Origin: Herbiconiux sp. SALV-R1
Lineage (GTDB): Bacteria > Actinomycetota > Actinomycetes > Actinomycetales > Microbacteriaceae
Length of the DNA stretch: 64,000 bases
Direction: 5' to 3'
Assembly (NCBI RefSeq): GCF_013113715.1
Contig: NZ_CP053344.1
Coordinates: 1,798,001-1,862,000, forward strand
Shown here: positions 26,717 through 35,219 of the stretch, in pieces
Position numbering within the stretch: the stretch's first letter is position 1
Layout of the letters: every line of letters begins with the position of its first letter
Program-made: the position numbers and the translations under genes
The notes under the pieces: model-generated
Databases searched by the model: none
What the model was told of the DNA's origin: nothing
What the model saw: the letters and a program-made list of their open reading frames with translations, nothing else

Positions 26717-27315
26717 TACGGCTGCGGCTCGTTCACGCCGGTGCGCAGTTCGACCGGTAGGTGGCCGAGGTCGTTGTAGGCCACGAGCTCGGGCATGCGC
26801 CCCGACTTCGAGCGGATGATGGTGAGGCCGCAGTGCGCCTGGTTGAGGCCGACCCAGCGCCAGTCGGGCGCATCCATCGCCTCGCGCACGAACCAGGCGA
26901 TCACGAAGTTGTGGGTGATGAGCAGCTCGTGGGTGGTGCCGCGCCCGGGGGTGAGGAACTCGGCGGTGGCATCGGCCATCTGCGCCCGCCCCGCCTCAAC
27001 CTGGTCGTCGGTGACGGAGTTGAAGAACGGTTCGAAGCTGTGCGGCATCTGGGGCGAGTACCCCGTCGGCACGCAGTCGAACAGCAGCGCCGAGGGCTGC
27101 GGGTCGAGCGCCGGGAGGTGCTCGGCCATGATGGTCGCGGTCTCCTCGGCGCGCTGCAGGGGCGAGTGCCACACGGCGTCGAACGGCACCCCGCCGAGCC
27201 GATCGGCGAGGGCGCGGGCCTGCCGCTGGCCGCGGGGCGAGAGCGGGCCGTCGTCGACGCCGTGCTCGGCGTCGAGCTGCTCGCCGTGGCGCACGAGGTA
27301 GAGGGTGTGCGCCAT
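26713..27315 (-). CDS. Histidine phosphatase (phosphoglycerate-mutase-like)
   Basis: 200 residues. The RHG motif LVRHGEQL near residue 8, the downstream HSPLQRAEET and the second catalytic His region LLITHNFVIAW place it in branch 1 of the histidine phosphatases. Phosphatase substrate cannot be told. The ATG at 27315 overlaps the M16 protease stop by one base (TGATG). The reading frame upstream is a shadow of that protease. Confidence 0.9.
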   Translation of the reverse strand: MAHTLYLVRHGEQLDAEHGVDDGPLSPRGQRQARALADRLGGVPFDAVWHSPLQRAEETATIMAEHLPALDPQPSALLFDCVPTGYSPQMPHSFEPFFNSVTDDQVEAGRAQMADATAEFLTPGRGTTHELLITHNFVIAWFVREAMDAPDWRWVGLNQAHCGLTIIRSKSGRMPELVAYNDLGHLPVELRTGVNEPQPY

Positions 27316-28676
27316 CAGACCGGTGCCACCTGACGGAAGGCGTCGTCGTCGATCGGGCCGACCGCGGCGACGCTCAGCGGGCCGGCGGCGAGCTCGCGGG
27401 CGAGCTCCTGCACGTCGTCGGCCGACACCGCCATGAGGCGGCGCACGCTCTCGTCGAGGTCGACGAACTCGCCGAGCGTGAGCTCGGAGCGGCCGAGGCG
27501 CGACATGCGCGTGTCGCTGTCTTCGAGCGCGAGCGCTGCCGAGCCCGAGAGCTGGCCGTGGGCACGGTCGAGCTCGTCGGCGGTGATGCCGTCGGAGGCG
27601 AGGCGGCCCAGCTCGGCCAGCATGAGTTCGCTGACGTCTCCTTCGCGGCCCGGCGTGCATCCGGCGAACATGGCGAACACGCCGGCGTCGGAGTAGCTGG
27701 GGGCGTAGGAGTAGACCGAGTAGGCGAGGCCGCGCTTCTCGCGCACCTCCTGGAACAGGCGCGACGACATACCGCCGCCCAGCACCGAGTTGAGCACGGC
27801 CATGGTGGTGCGGCGCTCGTCGGCGGCGACGATGCCCGGGAAGCCGAGCATGAGGCTGACCTGCTCGGTGGGCTTGCCGACGACCCGAAGCGGCGTGGCA
27901 CCCGACAGCGTGGCGGGGGTCGAGGAGCGGCGGGGGCGGGGTGCGGCGGAGACGCTGAGATCCCAGCCCGCTGCGACCAGCGCAGTGGTCACCTGGGCGA
28001 CGAGCACGTCGTGCTCGACGGCGCCTGCGGCCGCCACGACGAGGTCGTTGGCCCGGTACTGCGCGCGGTAGTGCTCCCAGACGGCGTCGCGAGTCGCCGC
28101 GCGGATGGTGTCGGGGGTTCCGCCGACGGGCCGGCCGAGCGGATGCGCGCCCAGCACGGCCTCGAACAGCCGCTCCCCCACGACGTCGCCCGGGTCGTCT
28201 TCGGCCATGGCGAGCTCTTCGAGTATGACGCCCCGCTCGGTCTCGAACTCGCCGTTGTCGAGCAGCGAGGAGGTGAGCATGTCGGCGATGACCTCGACCG
28301 CCATGGGCAGGTCGGCGTCGCGCACCTTGGCGTAGTAGCAGGTGTACTCCTTGCTCGTCACCGCGTTGTGCTCGCCGCCGACCGAGTCGAAGGCGATCGC
28401 GATGTCGAGCGCGGAGCGGCTCGGGGTGCCCTTGAACAGCAGGTGCTCGAGGAAGTGCGTCGAGCCGAAGTGCGAGGGCGAAGCACCCTCGGCGCCGGTC
28501 TCGTCGCGCGAGCCCGCCGCCACCCAGTAGCCGATCGTGGCGCTGCGCGCCCCCGGGATGTGCTCGGTGAGGATGCGCACCCCGCTCGGCAGGATGGTTC
28601 GACGCACCAACCCTTCGGCGACGTCACCGATAGTGAGCTCGGGCAGATCGAGAGGGAATGGTACGGCGCCGTTCAT
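27315..28676 (-). CDS. M16-family zinc metallopeptidase
   Basis: 453 residues. Pitrilysin-type peptidase: the inverted zinc motif HFLEH (His74, Glu77, His78 of the ATG-started protein) is followed by the third ligand Glu in ERGVILEELAMAEDDP. The C-terminal lobe includes the family pattern EKRGLAYSVYSY. No signal peptide is visible, so it probably acts in the cytoplasm. The ATG at 28676 is chosen over a GTG one codon before. In many actinobacteria this gene follows pnp directly; here a broken gene lies between. Confidence 0.93.
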   Translation of the reverse strand: MNGAVPFPLDLPELTIGDVAEGLVRRTILPSGVRILTEHIPGARSATIGYWVAAGSRDETGAEGASPSHFGSTHFLEHLLFKGTPSRSALDIAIAFDSVGGEHNAVTSKEYTCYYAKVRDADLPMAVEVIADMLTSSLLDNGEFETERGVILEELAMAEDDPGDVVGERLFEAVLGAHPLGRPVGGTPDTIRAATRDAVWEHYRAQYRANDLVVAAAGAVEHDVLVAQVTTALVAAGWDLSVSAAPRPRRSSTPATLSGATPLRVVGKPTEQVSLMLGFPGIVAADERRTTMAVLNSVLGGGMSSRLFQEVREKRGLAYSVYSYAPSYSDAGVFAMFAGCTPGREGDVSELMLAELGRLASDGITADELDRAHGQLSGSAALALEDSDTRMSRLGRSELTLGEFVDLDESVRRLMAVSADDVQELARELAAGPLSVAAVGPIDDDAFRQVAPV

Positions 28677-28718
28677 CACCCCAACCCTATCCGCCGCACC
28701 CCCTCCCCCACCTGTGCG

Positions 28719-29317
28719 TTACGCCCGTGGCGTACCCCCGGCCACCACGCTCCACCCGTCACTCCACCCGAGTGCGAGCCCGTCAGCTCCGGCATCGACA
28801 CTGACGGGAGGGTCACAGATGATCAGATAACCGGAACGCATCCAGTAGTGGTCGATCAGAGCTGCGGCTTCGATGAAGGGCCGCCACTGCTCGAACTCCG
28901 CCGCGCCGAGCTCGATCATCACCTCTGCGAAGCACGCATCGACCGCGCCTTCGATCGACACCAGGTCGCGAAAGAAATACCACCCGTCGGGCGCTGCCCC
29001 CTCGAGCTCATCGACGACTGCGTCGGAGTGTCAGGTGGCGCCCCCTCCTCAGGCCGAGAGTCCAGCACCGATCGCTCAAGCCCCAGCGAGTCGTTGTAGA
29101 GGAGTGGGGCGAGTCCGCACGCGAGCATCCCGGCGCGCGGTGACTCTCCATGCACGACGAACGTCGCCTCGCAATCGTAGGCCGTGCGGTAGGCCGCCCT
29201 GAGGGCGTGTTCCCGCGCGGGTCGCGAGCCGGGCTGAGGGCGACGCGGCCAGTTCGCGAGGCGGTGTCGCACGCGTTCTCGGACGGCGCTTGGATCGAGA
29301 TCGGGCAGAGATGCCAT
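28719..29317 (-). pseudogene. Unrecognised gene with an internal frameshift
   Basis: Two adjacent reading frames fit one protein of about 200 residues. The first runs from an ATG at 29317 (ASLPDLDPSAVRERVRHRLAN...) with plausible composition up to about 29030; the rest of that frame is Ser/Arg-rich and unlikely. The second resumes at about 29030 in another frame (HSDAVVDELEGAAPDGWYFF...) and runs to 28719 with natural composition, ending in a Trp/Asp-rich tail (ALGWSDGWSVV). One inserted or two missing bases near 29020-29034 would join them. I recognise no family. It may be a decaying gene or a sequencing error. Confidence 0.55.
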
Positions 29318-29358
29318 TTGCTCAATTTAAGGCCGAGTCGGGTGGTGCTGGAACGACG

Positions 29359-29390
29359 GATGCCCGCCCCACCGGAGTGGGACGGGCATC
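29359..29390 (-). terminator. Terminator-like hairpin after pnp
   Basis: Arms 29359-29372 and 29377-29390 (GATGCCCG-type, 13 of 14 paired) around a 4-base loop, 23 bases after the pnp stop; no long T run, but a few Ts follow. Flanking ACGAC/GTCGT adds further pairs. Confidence 0.7.
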
Positions 29391-29412
29391 GGTCGTGCGA
29401 CTAGCTCGGGGT

Positions 29413-31710
29413 TCAGCCCTCGGCGGGAGCCTCGGGGCCCTCGCTGTGGGCGGCGGAACCCTCGGTGTCGGCGGGGTCGGCCTCGGCGAGCACCGGGGCG
29501 AGCGAGAGCTTTCCGCGGTCGTCGATCTTGGTGATCTCGACCAGGATCTTCTGGCCCACGCCGAGCACGTCTTCGACGTTCTCGACCCGCTTGCCGCCGG
29601 CGAGCTTGCGCACCTCGGAGATGTGCAGCAGTCCGTCCTTGCCCGGGAGCAGCGACACGAACGCGCCGAAGGTCGCGATCTTCACGACGGTGCCGAGGAA
29701 CTGCTCGCCCACCTCGGGGTTCTGCGGGTTCGCGATGGCGTTGACCTGGGCGCGGGCGGCCTCGGCCGAGGGGCCGTCGACGGCGCCGATGTACACGGTG
29801 CCGTCTTCCTCGATCGAGATGTCGGCGCCGGTCTCGTCTTGAATGGCGTTGATGGTCTTGCCCTTCGGGCCGATCAGCTCGCCGATCTTGTCGACGGGGA
29901 TCTGCACCGAGATGACGCGAGGCGCCGTGGGGGCCATCTCGTCGGGCTGGTCGATCGCCGCGTTCAGCACGTTGAGGATTGCCTCGCGGGCGGCCTTGGC
30001 CTGCTTGAGCGCACCGTCGAGCACCGACGAGGGGATGCCGTCGAGCTTCGTGTCGAGCTGGATGGCGGTGACGAACTCCGAGGTGCCGGCGACCTTGAAG
30101 TCCATGTCGCCGAGCGCATCCTCAGCACCCAGGATGTCGGTGAGCGCCGCGTAGCGGGTCTCACCGTCGACCTCGTCGGAGACGAGGCCCATCGCGATGC
30201 CGGCGACCGGGGCGCGCAGCGGCACACCGGCGTTCAGCAGGGACAGGGTGCTGGCGCAGACCGAGCCCATCGAGGTGGAGCCGTTCGAGCCGAGGGCCTC
30301 CGACACCTGACGGATGGCGTAGGGGAACTCCTCGCGGGAGGGCAGCACCGGCACGAGGGCGCGCTCGGCGAGGAAGCCGTGCCCGATCTCGCGACGCTTC
30401 GGCGAGCCCACGCGGCCGGTCTCACCGGTCGAGTAGGGCGGGAAGTTGTAGTGGTGCAGGTAGCGCTTGTGCGTGATCGGGCTCAGCGAGTCGATCTGCT
30501 GCTCCATCTTCAGCATGTTGAGCGTGGTGACACCCAGGATCTGGGTCTCGCCGCGCTGGAAGATGGCCGAGCCGTGCACGCGCGGGATGACCGCGACCTC
30601 GGCGTCGAGCGGACGGATGTCGGCGAGGCCGCGCCCGTCGATGCGCACGCCGTCGCGCAGGATGCGCCCGCGCACGACCACCTTGGTGACCGACTTGTAG
30701 GCGGCCGAGACCATCGGCGGCACGTCGCCACCCAGCTCGCCGGCCTCGACCTTGGCCTGGATGGCGGCCTTGACGCGCTCCTTGAGGGCGTCGTCGGCGT
30801 TCTGGCGCTCGATCTTGTCGGCGATCTGGTAGATGCCGACGAGCTCGTCGTAGGCGAGCTCGGCCACGGCGTCGTAGGCCTGCTGCGAGTACGCGAGGAA
30901 GATCGGGTACTCCTGGATGGCCTTCGCGGCCTGGTCGGCGAGCGACTTCTGCGCCTCGACCAGCTGCTTGATGAACGGCTTCGCCGCCTCGAGACCCTCG
31001 GCCACGACTGCCTCGTTGGGCTTCGTGGCGCCCGCCTTGATGAGGTTCCACGAACCCTCGGTCGCCTCGGCCTCCACCATCATGATGGCGACGTCGGACG
31101 AGCCGTCGCCGTTCTCCACCACGCGGCCGGCGACGACGAGGTCGAACACGGCCTCCTCGAGCTGCGAGTGCTTCGGGAACACGACCCACTGATCGGGCTC
31201 GGTGCCGTAGCCGGGCATGAGCGCGAGGCGCACACCGCCGATGGGGCCGGAGAACGGCACACCGGAGATCTGCGACGAAGCGGAGGCCGCGTTGATGGCG
31301 AGCGAGTCGTAGAACTCGTCGGGCGCGATCGACAGCACCGTGATGACGACCTGCACCTCGTTGCGGAGGCCGTTGACGAACGACGGGCGCAGCGGGCGGT
31401 CGATGAGACGGCAGACCAGGATCGCCTCGGTCGAGGGGCGGCCCTCACGACGGAAGAACGAGCCGGGGATCTTGCCGGCGGCGTAGGAACGCTCTTCGAC
31501 GTCGATGGTCAGCGGGAAGAAGTCGAAGTTGTCTTTGGGGTGCTTCGACACGCTCGTCGCGGAGAGCAGCATCGTCTCCTCGTCGAGGTACGCGGCGACG
31601 GCTCCCTGGGCCTGCTGCGCGAGACGGCCGGTCTCGAACCGGACCGTGCGGGTGCCGTACTTGCCGTTGTCGAGAACGGCTTCGGCGAACTTGATCTCAG
31701 GACCTTCCAA
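29413..31710 (-). CDS. pnp: Polyribonucleotide nucleotidyltransferase
   Basis: 765 residues. Phosphorolytic 3'-5' exoribonuclease of the RNA degradosome. Two RNase PH-like domains, a helical linker, a KH domain ([20 protein letters not shown]) and a C-terminal S1 domain ([32 protein letters not shown]) are all in order, followed by an acidic tail. The start is a TTG at 31710 with the ribosome binding site AAAGGAG nine bases upstream. About 200 bases of leader precede it. rpsO, its usual neighbour, is 4.8 kb away. Confidence 0.97.
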   Translation of the reverse strand: MEGPEIKFAEAVLDNGKYGTRTVRFETGRLAQQAQGAVAAYLDEETMLLSATSVSKHPKDNFDFFPLTIDVEERSYAAGKIPGSFFRREGRPSTEAILVCRLIDRPLRPSFVNGLRNEVQVVITVLSIAPDEFYDSLAINAASASSQISGVPFSGPIGGVRLALMPGYGTEPDQWVVFPKHSQLEEAVFDLVVAGRVVENGDGSSDVAIMMVEAEATEGSWNLIKAGATKPNEAVVAEGLEAAKPFIKQLVEAQKSLADQAAKAIQEYPIFLAYSQQAYDAVAELAYDELVGIYQIADKIERQNADDALKERVKAAIQAKVEAGELGGDVPPMVSAAYKSVTKVVVRGRILRDGVRIDGRGLADIRPLDAEVAVIPRVHGSAIFQRGETQILGVTTLNMLKMEQQIDSLSPITHKRYLHHYNFPPYSTGETGRVGSPKRREIGHGFLAERALVPVLPSREEFPYAIRQVSEALGSNGSTSMGSVCASTLSLLNAGVPLRAPVAGIAMGLVSDEVDGETRYAALTDILGAEDALGDMDFKVAGTSEFVTAIQLDTKLDGIPSSVLDGALKQAKAAREAILNVLNAAIDQPDEMAPTAPRVISVQIPVDKIGELIGPKGKTINAIQDETGADISIEEDGTVYIGAVDGPSAEAARAQVNAIANPQNPEVGEQFLGTVVKIATFGAFVSLLPGKDGLLHISEVRKLAGGKRVENVEDVLGVGQKILVEITKIDDRGKLSLAPVLAEADPADTEGSAAHSEGPEAPAEG

Positions 31711-31919
31711 GAGGTCTTTCTCCTTTGTTTAGCGTCGCGGCCCCGTGTGGGCGCGCGACTCCTCGCGTGGGAGCAGGCGGAATAGCAGGGATTTCAAACG
31801 TTCCCTGAACGTGTCGAGGGGCGTGTGCTGGCCACCAGTAGACAATCTCCGAACGAGGTTCGGAAACCAACCACCGAGGACCAGCTTCCTGCCGGCCTGC
31901 TCTCAACCCCTCCATTCTA
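31711..31919 (-). promoter_or_regulatory. pnp promoter and structured 5' leader
   Basis: TAGAAT at 31914-31919 (minus strand) is a good -10; transcription from about 31907 would give a leader of nearly 200 bases. The leader contains a 7-bp hairpin (31848-31864, TCCGAAC/GTTCGGA) and a 6-bp hairpin (31798-31812, ACGTTC/GAACGT). pnp leaders are known sites of RNase III/PNPase autocontrol in other bacteria; that function here is inference. Confidence 0.5.
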
Positions 31920-31958
31920 GCAGCCCCGGGCGCCAGAACCGAGGATGGCTCGCGCCGA

Positions 31959-32558
31959 CTACGCGACGATCTCCACGGTGAACGGCCGTGCCGTGCCGAC
32001 GAGCTGCACCGGAACCTCGGCGACCCGCCCCTCGGCAGCCAGCAGATGCACGAGCCGGTTCAGCCGCGCATCCACGTGCCGGGGCACGAAACCCGCCCGG
32101 TACACCCGCCCGTCGTCGCCGACCAGGTCGACGGCCACCCGCAGCTCCCTGCCCAGCCAGCGGCTCGCATCCGGAGTCAGCACGGCGCGGAGCGTCCGCG
32201 AGGTCGCCTGAGCGGCGTCGATGGAGGTCTGCCGGCGCTCGGAGCCCTCGAGCTCCATGCGGTGCACCGGCGTGTCGTCGCCCGCCGCTGCGGCGACCTC
32301 GGCGAGCGGCACGGGTTCGAGCGAGCCGATGGTGCGGAGGGTGTTCTCGCTGTCGCGCCCCGACCCGCGCAGCAGCGGCACGACGAGCGCCGCAGCGAAA
32401 CCGAGGGCGATCGCGAGCAGCAGCACGGCGAGCACCGGGGTCCACACCGGCCAGTCGGCGCGAGTGACCACGTTGGCGGCCATCGCCGAGACCAGCACCA
32501 TCGCGAAGAGGAAGACCTCCCAGCGCCAGAACGGCTTGAAGCGTCTGTTCTCCTGCAT
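31959..32558 (-). CDS. Two-TM membrane protein of the PKS operon
   Basis: 199 residues, not recognised. Two membrane segments near residues 13-31 and 37-64 are followed by a soluble domain with alternating strands (ELRVAVDLVGDDGRVYRAGFVP). The ATG at 32558 lies five bases after the stop of the methyltransferase gene, so it belongs to the polyketide synthase operon. It could be a membrane scaffold or a protein unrelated to the enzymes. Confidence 0.75.
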   Translation of the reverse strand: MQENRRFKPFWRWEVFLFAMVLVSAMAANVVTRADWPVWTPVLAVLLLAIALGFAAALVVPLLRGSGRDSENTLRTIGSLEPVPLAEVAAAAGDDTPVHRMELEGSERRQTSIDAAQATSRTLRAVLTPDASRWLGRELRVAVDLVGDDGRVYRAGFVPRHVDARLNRLVHLLAAEGRVAEVPVQLVGTARPFTVEIVA

Positions 32559-32562
32559 GCCC

Positions 32563-33303
32563 CTAGTCTGCCGTGCCCGAGGGCTCGGTCTCGCGCGCGG
32601 CGGCACTTGCGGCATAGGTGAGGAGGTTGCGGAACGGCGCCTGCGACTCCACGTTCCACTCGCGTCGGGCCGCCACCCGGAGCTCCGGCGTGGTGTAGCT
32701 GCGCCTGATGGAGGTGAGCCCGTCTTCCCGCACGAACGACCCGCGGAAGAGCACCAGCGTGGCCGCCCAGTACTCCAGGTACGCCAGGCGGCTGCGCCTG
32801 ATGTCGCTGTGGATCGACAACCCACGGCAGAGCAGCTCGCAGTCGATGAGCAGATCGGTGAGCTGTTGGGGGCTGAGGTGGTGCAGCACGTGGTTCGAGA
32901 TGACGAAGTCGAAGCGGAAGGCCCGGTCGACGAGCTCGCTGCTGTCGAGGGTGAGGAAGGTGACGCCGTTGGGGTTCGGCGCCCGGTTGGCCGCGGCGAT
33001 GGCGCGCGGGTCGGGGTCGATGCCCGTCACGTCGAGCAGCAGCCCGTCGCGCTTCGCCCAACGCGCCAGGTCGCGCGCGATGTCGCCGCCGCCGCAGCCC
33101 ACGTCGATGAGCGTCGAGGGTGTCGTCGCCGAGAGCAGGGGCCGGATGCGCTCCCGGTACGTTCCCTTCCAACCGGCCACGAGACGGTTGACCCCCTGGA
33201 ACTGCTCGAAGGTGCGGGCGAGCAGCTGCGGGTCGCAGTTCGGGTCGTCCATGAGCTCCCGGGCGGCGACCGCACGCTTCCGCAGATCGGGGAGGATCGG
33301 CAT
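32563..33303 (-). CDS. Class I SAM-dependent methyltransferase (PKS-associated)
   Basis: 246 residues. The SAM-binding glycine motif LIDVGCGGGDIARDLA is present near residue 62, followed by the acidic motif II (VTGIDPDPRAI) and the motif VVISNHVLHHLSPQQL. The ATG at 33303 overlaps the PKS stop by one base. A methyltransferase directly after a type III PKS usually methylates the aromatic product, as in alkylresorcinol or alkylpyrone pathways; the target here is inference. Confidence 0.85.
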   Translation of the reverse strand: MPILPDLRKRAVAARELMDDPNCDPQLLARTFEQFQGVNRLVAGWKGTYRERIRPLLSATTPSTLIDVGCGGGDIARDLARWAKRDGLLLDVTGIDPDPRAIAAANRAPNPNGVTFLTLDSSELVDRAFRFDFVISNHVLHHLSPQQLTDLLIDCELLCRGLSIHSDIRRSRLAYLEYWAATLVLFRGSFVREDGLTSIRRSYTTPELRVAARREWNVESQAPFRNLLTYAASAAARETEPSGTAD

Positions 33304-34454
33304 CAGCGCGCCTCCGCACCCGCGTCGGCGATGGTGAACCGGCCGGCCTCGACCGTGAGACCAGGCCCGAATGCCATCGCGCACACCCGTTCCCCCGCCG
33401 CCGCCGTCCCCGATTCGAGGATGCGACGGAGCACGAAGAGCACCGTCGCGCTCGAGAGGTTGCCCACCGTGCGCAGCGTCTCCCGCGAGGGCGCCATCTG
33501 CGCGTCGCCGAGCCGCAGCGCACCCTGCACGCGGTCGAGCACGCTGCGCCCGCCCGGATGCACGGCCCAGTGCTCGGCGAGGGTGCCCGGCTCGGCCGAC
33601 GCCTCCGTCTGCAACGGGTGCAGGGCCCCGGCGATGTGCTCGTCGATGATCTTCGGCACGTAGCTGCTCAGCACCATCTCGAAGCCCTCGTCGCCGATGG
33701 TCCAGGCCATCGCCTCCTCGCCGGTGGGCGTGAGGGTGGTGGTGAACTCGTCGAGACGGAGCGCGAGGGGCGCGCCGTCGCCGTCGCCGCCCGACGCGCG
33801 CGCGGTGGCCACAGCGGCAGCGGCGCCGTCGCCGAACACCGAGGAGGCGACGATCTGGTCGCTCTCGTTCGAGGAGCGCATGTGCAGGGTGCAGAGTTCG
33901 ACGCTCACCACCAGCACCACAGCATCCGGATCGGCCTCGCAGAACGCCTTCGCCGCACGCAGGGCGGGGAAGACGCCGTAGCAGCCCATGAAGCCGACGT
34001 GCAGGCGCTGGGTGGTGGGTGCGAGCCCGAGCTCGCGAACCAGCACGTAGTCGGGCCCGGGGGCGAAGAAGCCGGTGCAGGAGACGGTGATGACGTGGGT
34101 GACGTCGGAGGCGTCGAGGCCGGGTGCCGCGGCGAGGGCCTCGCGGGCGGCCTCGAGGGCCAACTCAGGGGCGCGCTCGATGTAGCGCTCGTTGCGGATG
34201 CGGGTGGAGGGGGCGAGGAAGACGCCGTCGTCGGCGACGAAGACGGGCTCGCCCGCGGTGCCGGGCGACTGCTCGCCCAGCTCGTCGACCACGGTGTAGC
34301 GGGTGTCGATGGCGGAGGCGTCGAACGACGCGGTGACGAGCCGGGCGCCGAGCTTCGAGAGGCCGGGCTGAGCGGCGAAGAGGTCGCGTGCGCGCTGCTG
34401 CGGGAGGGCGGTGGGCGGCACCGCCGTTCCGATGCTGCGCAGGTACACGGCCAT
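33303..34454 (-). CDS. Type III polyketide synthase
   Basis: 383 residues. Chalcone-synthase-like enzyme that extends an acyl-CoA with malonyl-CoA and cyclises the chain. The catalytic triad is intact: Cys158 in HVGFMGCYGVFPAL, His299 in HWAVHPGG and Asn332 in TVGNLSSATVLF. The GFFAPGPDYVLVRELGL segment is typical of the bacterial alkylresorcinol/alkylpyrone branch. Product cannot be told. The ATG at 34454 lies six bases after a TTACAT hexamer (34461-34466). First gene of a three-gene operon with methyltransferase and membrane protein. Confidence 0.92.
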   Translation of the reverse strand: MAVYLRSIGTAVPPTALPQQRARDLFAAQPGLSKLGARLVTASFDASAIDTRYTVVDELGEQSPGTAGEPVFVADDGVFLAPSTRIRNERYIERAPELALEAAREALAAAPGLDASDVTHVITVSCTGFFAPGPDYVLVRELGLAPTTQRLHVGFMGCYGVFPALRAAKAFCEADPDAVVLVVSVELCTLHMRSSNESDQIVASSVFGDGAAAAVATARASGGDGDGAPLALRLDEFTTTLTPTGEEAMAWTIGDEGFEMVLSSYVPKIIDEHIAGALHPLQTEASAEPGTLAEHWAVHPGGRSVLDRVQGALRLGDAQMAPSRETLRTVGNLSSATVLFVLRRILESGTAAAGERVCAMAFGPGLTVEAGRFTIADAGAEAR

Positions 34455-34460
34455 AGCCCC

Positions 34461-34466
34461 ATGTAA
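34461..34466 (-). promoter_or_regulatory. Possible -10 of the type III PKS operon
   Basis: TTACAT on the minus strand ends six bases before the ATG at 34454. The hexamer fits the pattern seen at other genes less well. Confidence 0.4.
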
Positions 34467-34580
34467 GCACGATCGTCTGACGGCGGAGCGCAGACGCCGA
34501 CAACTCCGACGGCATCGACGCGCCGTCGGAGTTGTGCTAATGGCTACTGCGGGGCCACTGCGCGCGGCCAGCGCGCTCGG

Positions 34581-35219
34581 CTACTGCGCGCCGAACCCGC
34601 CGACCGGGCTGAAGCCGGCGTCGAGGGCGAACGGGTCCTTGATCTCGCCGGAGCGGGTCGAGGTCTCGACCGCTTTGGCGAGCTCGCCGGCCGCACGGTG
34701 GATGCGGTCGGGCAAGGTGGGGAAGCCGTCGGCGGCGGCGCCGCTCCCCCAGTCTTCGGCGGCGGCGAAGACGCTCGTCGGGAGCACGGTAGCCCTGAGG
34801 TAGCCGAACAGGGGCCGCATCGCGTGGTCGAGCACCAGGGAATGGCGCGGGGTGCCGCCGGTGGCGGCGATCAGCACCGGCAGGCCGGTGAGGGCGGTGT
34901 TGTCGATGACGTCGAAGAACGACTTGAACAGGCCCGAGTAGCTCGCCGTGAAGACGGGGCTGACGGCGATGAGTCCGTCGGCACCCGCCACCGCGTCGAG
35001 CGCCGCCTGCAGCTTCGCGCTCGGGAACCCGGTGAGCAGGTTGTTCGTGATGTCCTGTGCGAGATCGCGCAGCTCGATCACCGTGAGCTCGACGTCGACC
35101 CCGCGCTGGGTGAGGTCAGCGACGGTGGCCTCGGCCAGCCGGTCGGCGAGGAGCCTCGTCGACGACGGCTGGCTGAGCCCGGCCGAGAGCTCGACCAGGT
35201 GCTTCGTGGTGGCGCTCAT
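34581..35219 (-). CDS. NADPH-dependent FMN reductase
   Basis: 212 residues. Flavodoxin-fold oxidoreductase with the FMN-binding VELSAGLSQPSSTRLLADRL and the SPVFTASYSGLFKSFFDVI stretch, of the CE1759-type family. It lies downstream of and overlaps the luciferase-like monooxygenase gene by one base (TGATG). It probably supplies reduced FMN to that monooxygenase. Confidence 0.9.
   Translation of the reverse strand: MSATTKHLVELSAGLSQPSSTRLLADRLAEATVADLTQRGVDVELTVIELRDLAQDITNNLLTGFPSAKLQAALDAVAGADGLIAVSPVFTASYSGLFKSFFDVIDNTALTGLPVLIAATGGTPRHSLVLDHAMRPLFGYLRATVLPTSVFAAAEDWGSGAAADGFPTLPDRIHRAAGELAKAVETSTRSGEIKDPFALDAGFSPVGGFGAQ

Noticed and set aside
29290-31785. An 831-codon plus-strand open frame opposite pnp
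   Set aside because: pnp on the minus strand is certain; the plus frame is its antisense image.
31697-31915. A 72-residue minus-strand frame ahead of pnp
   Set aside because: It overlaps the pnp start, lies in the probable 5' leader, and has neither a ribosome binding site nor protein-like composition.
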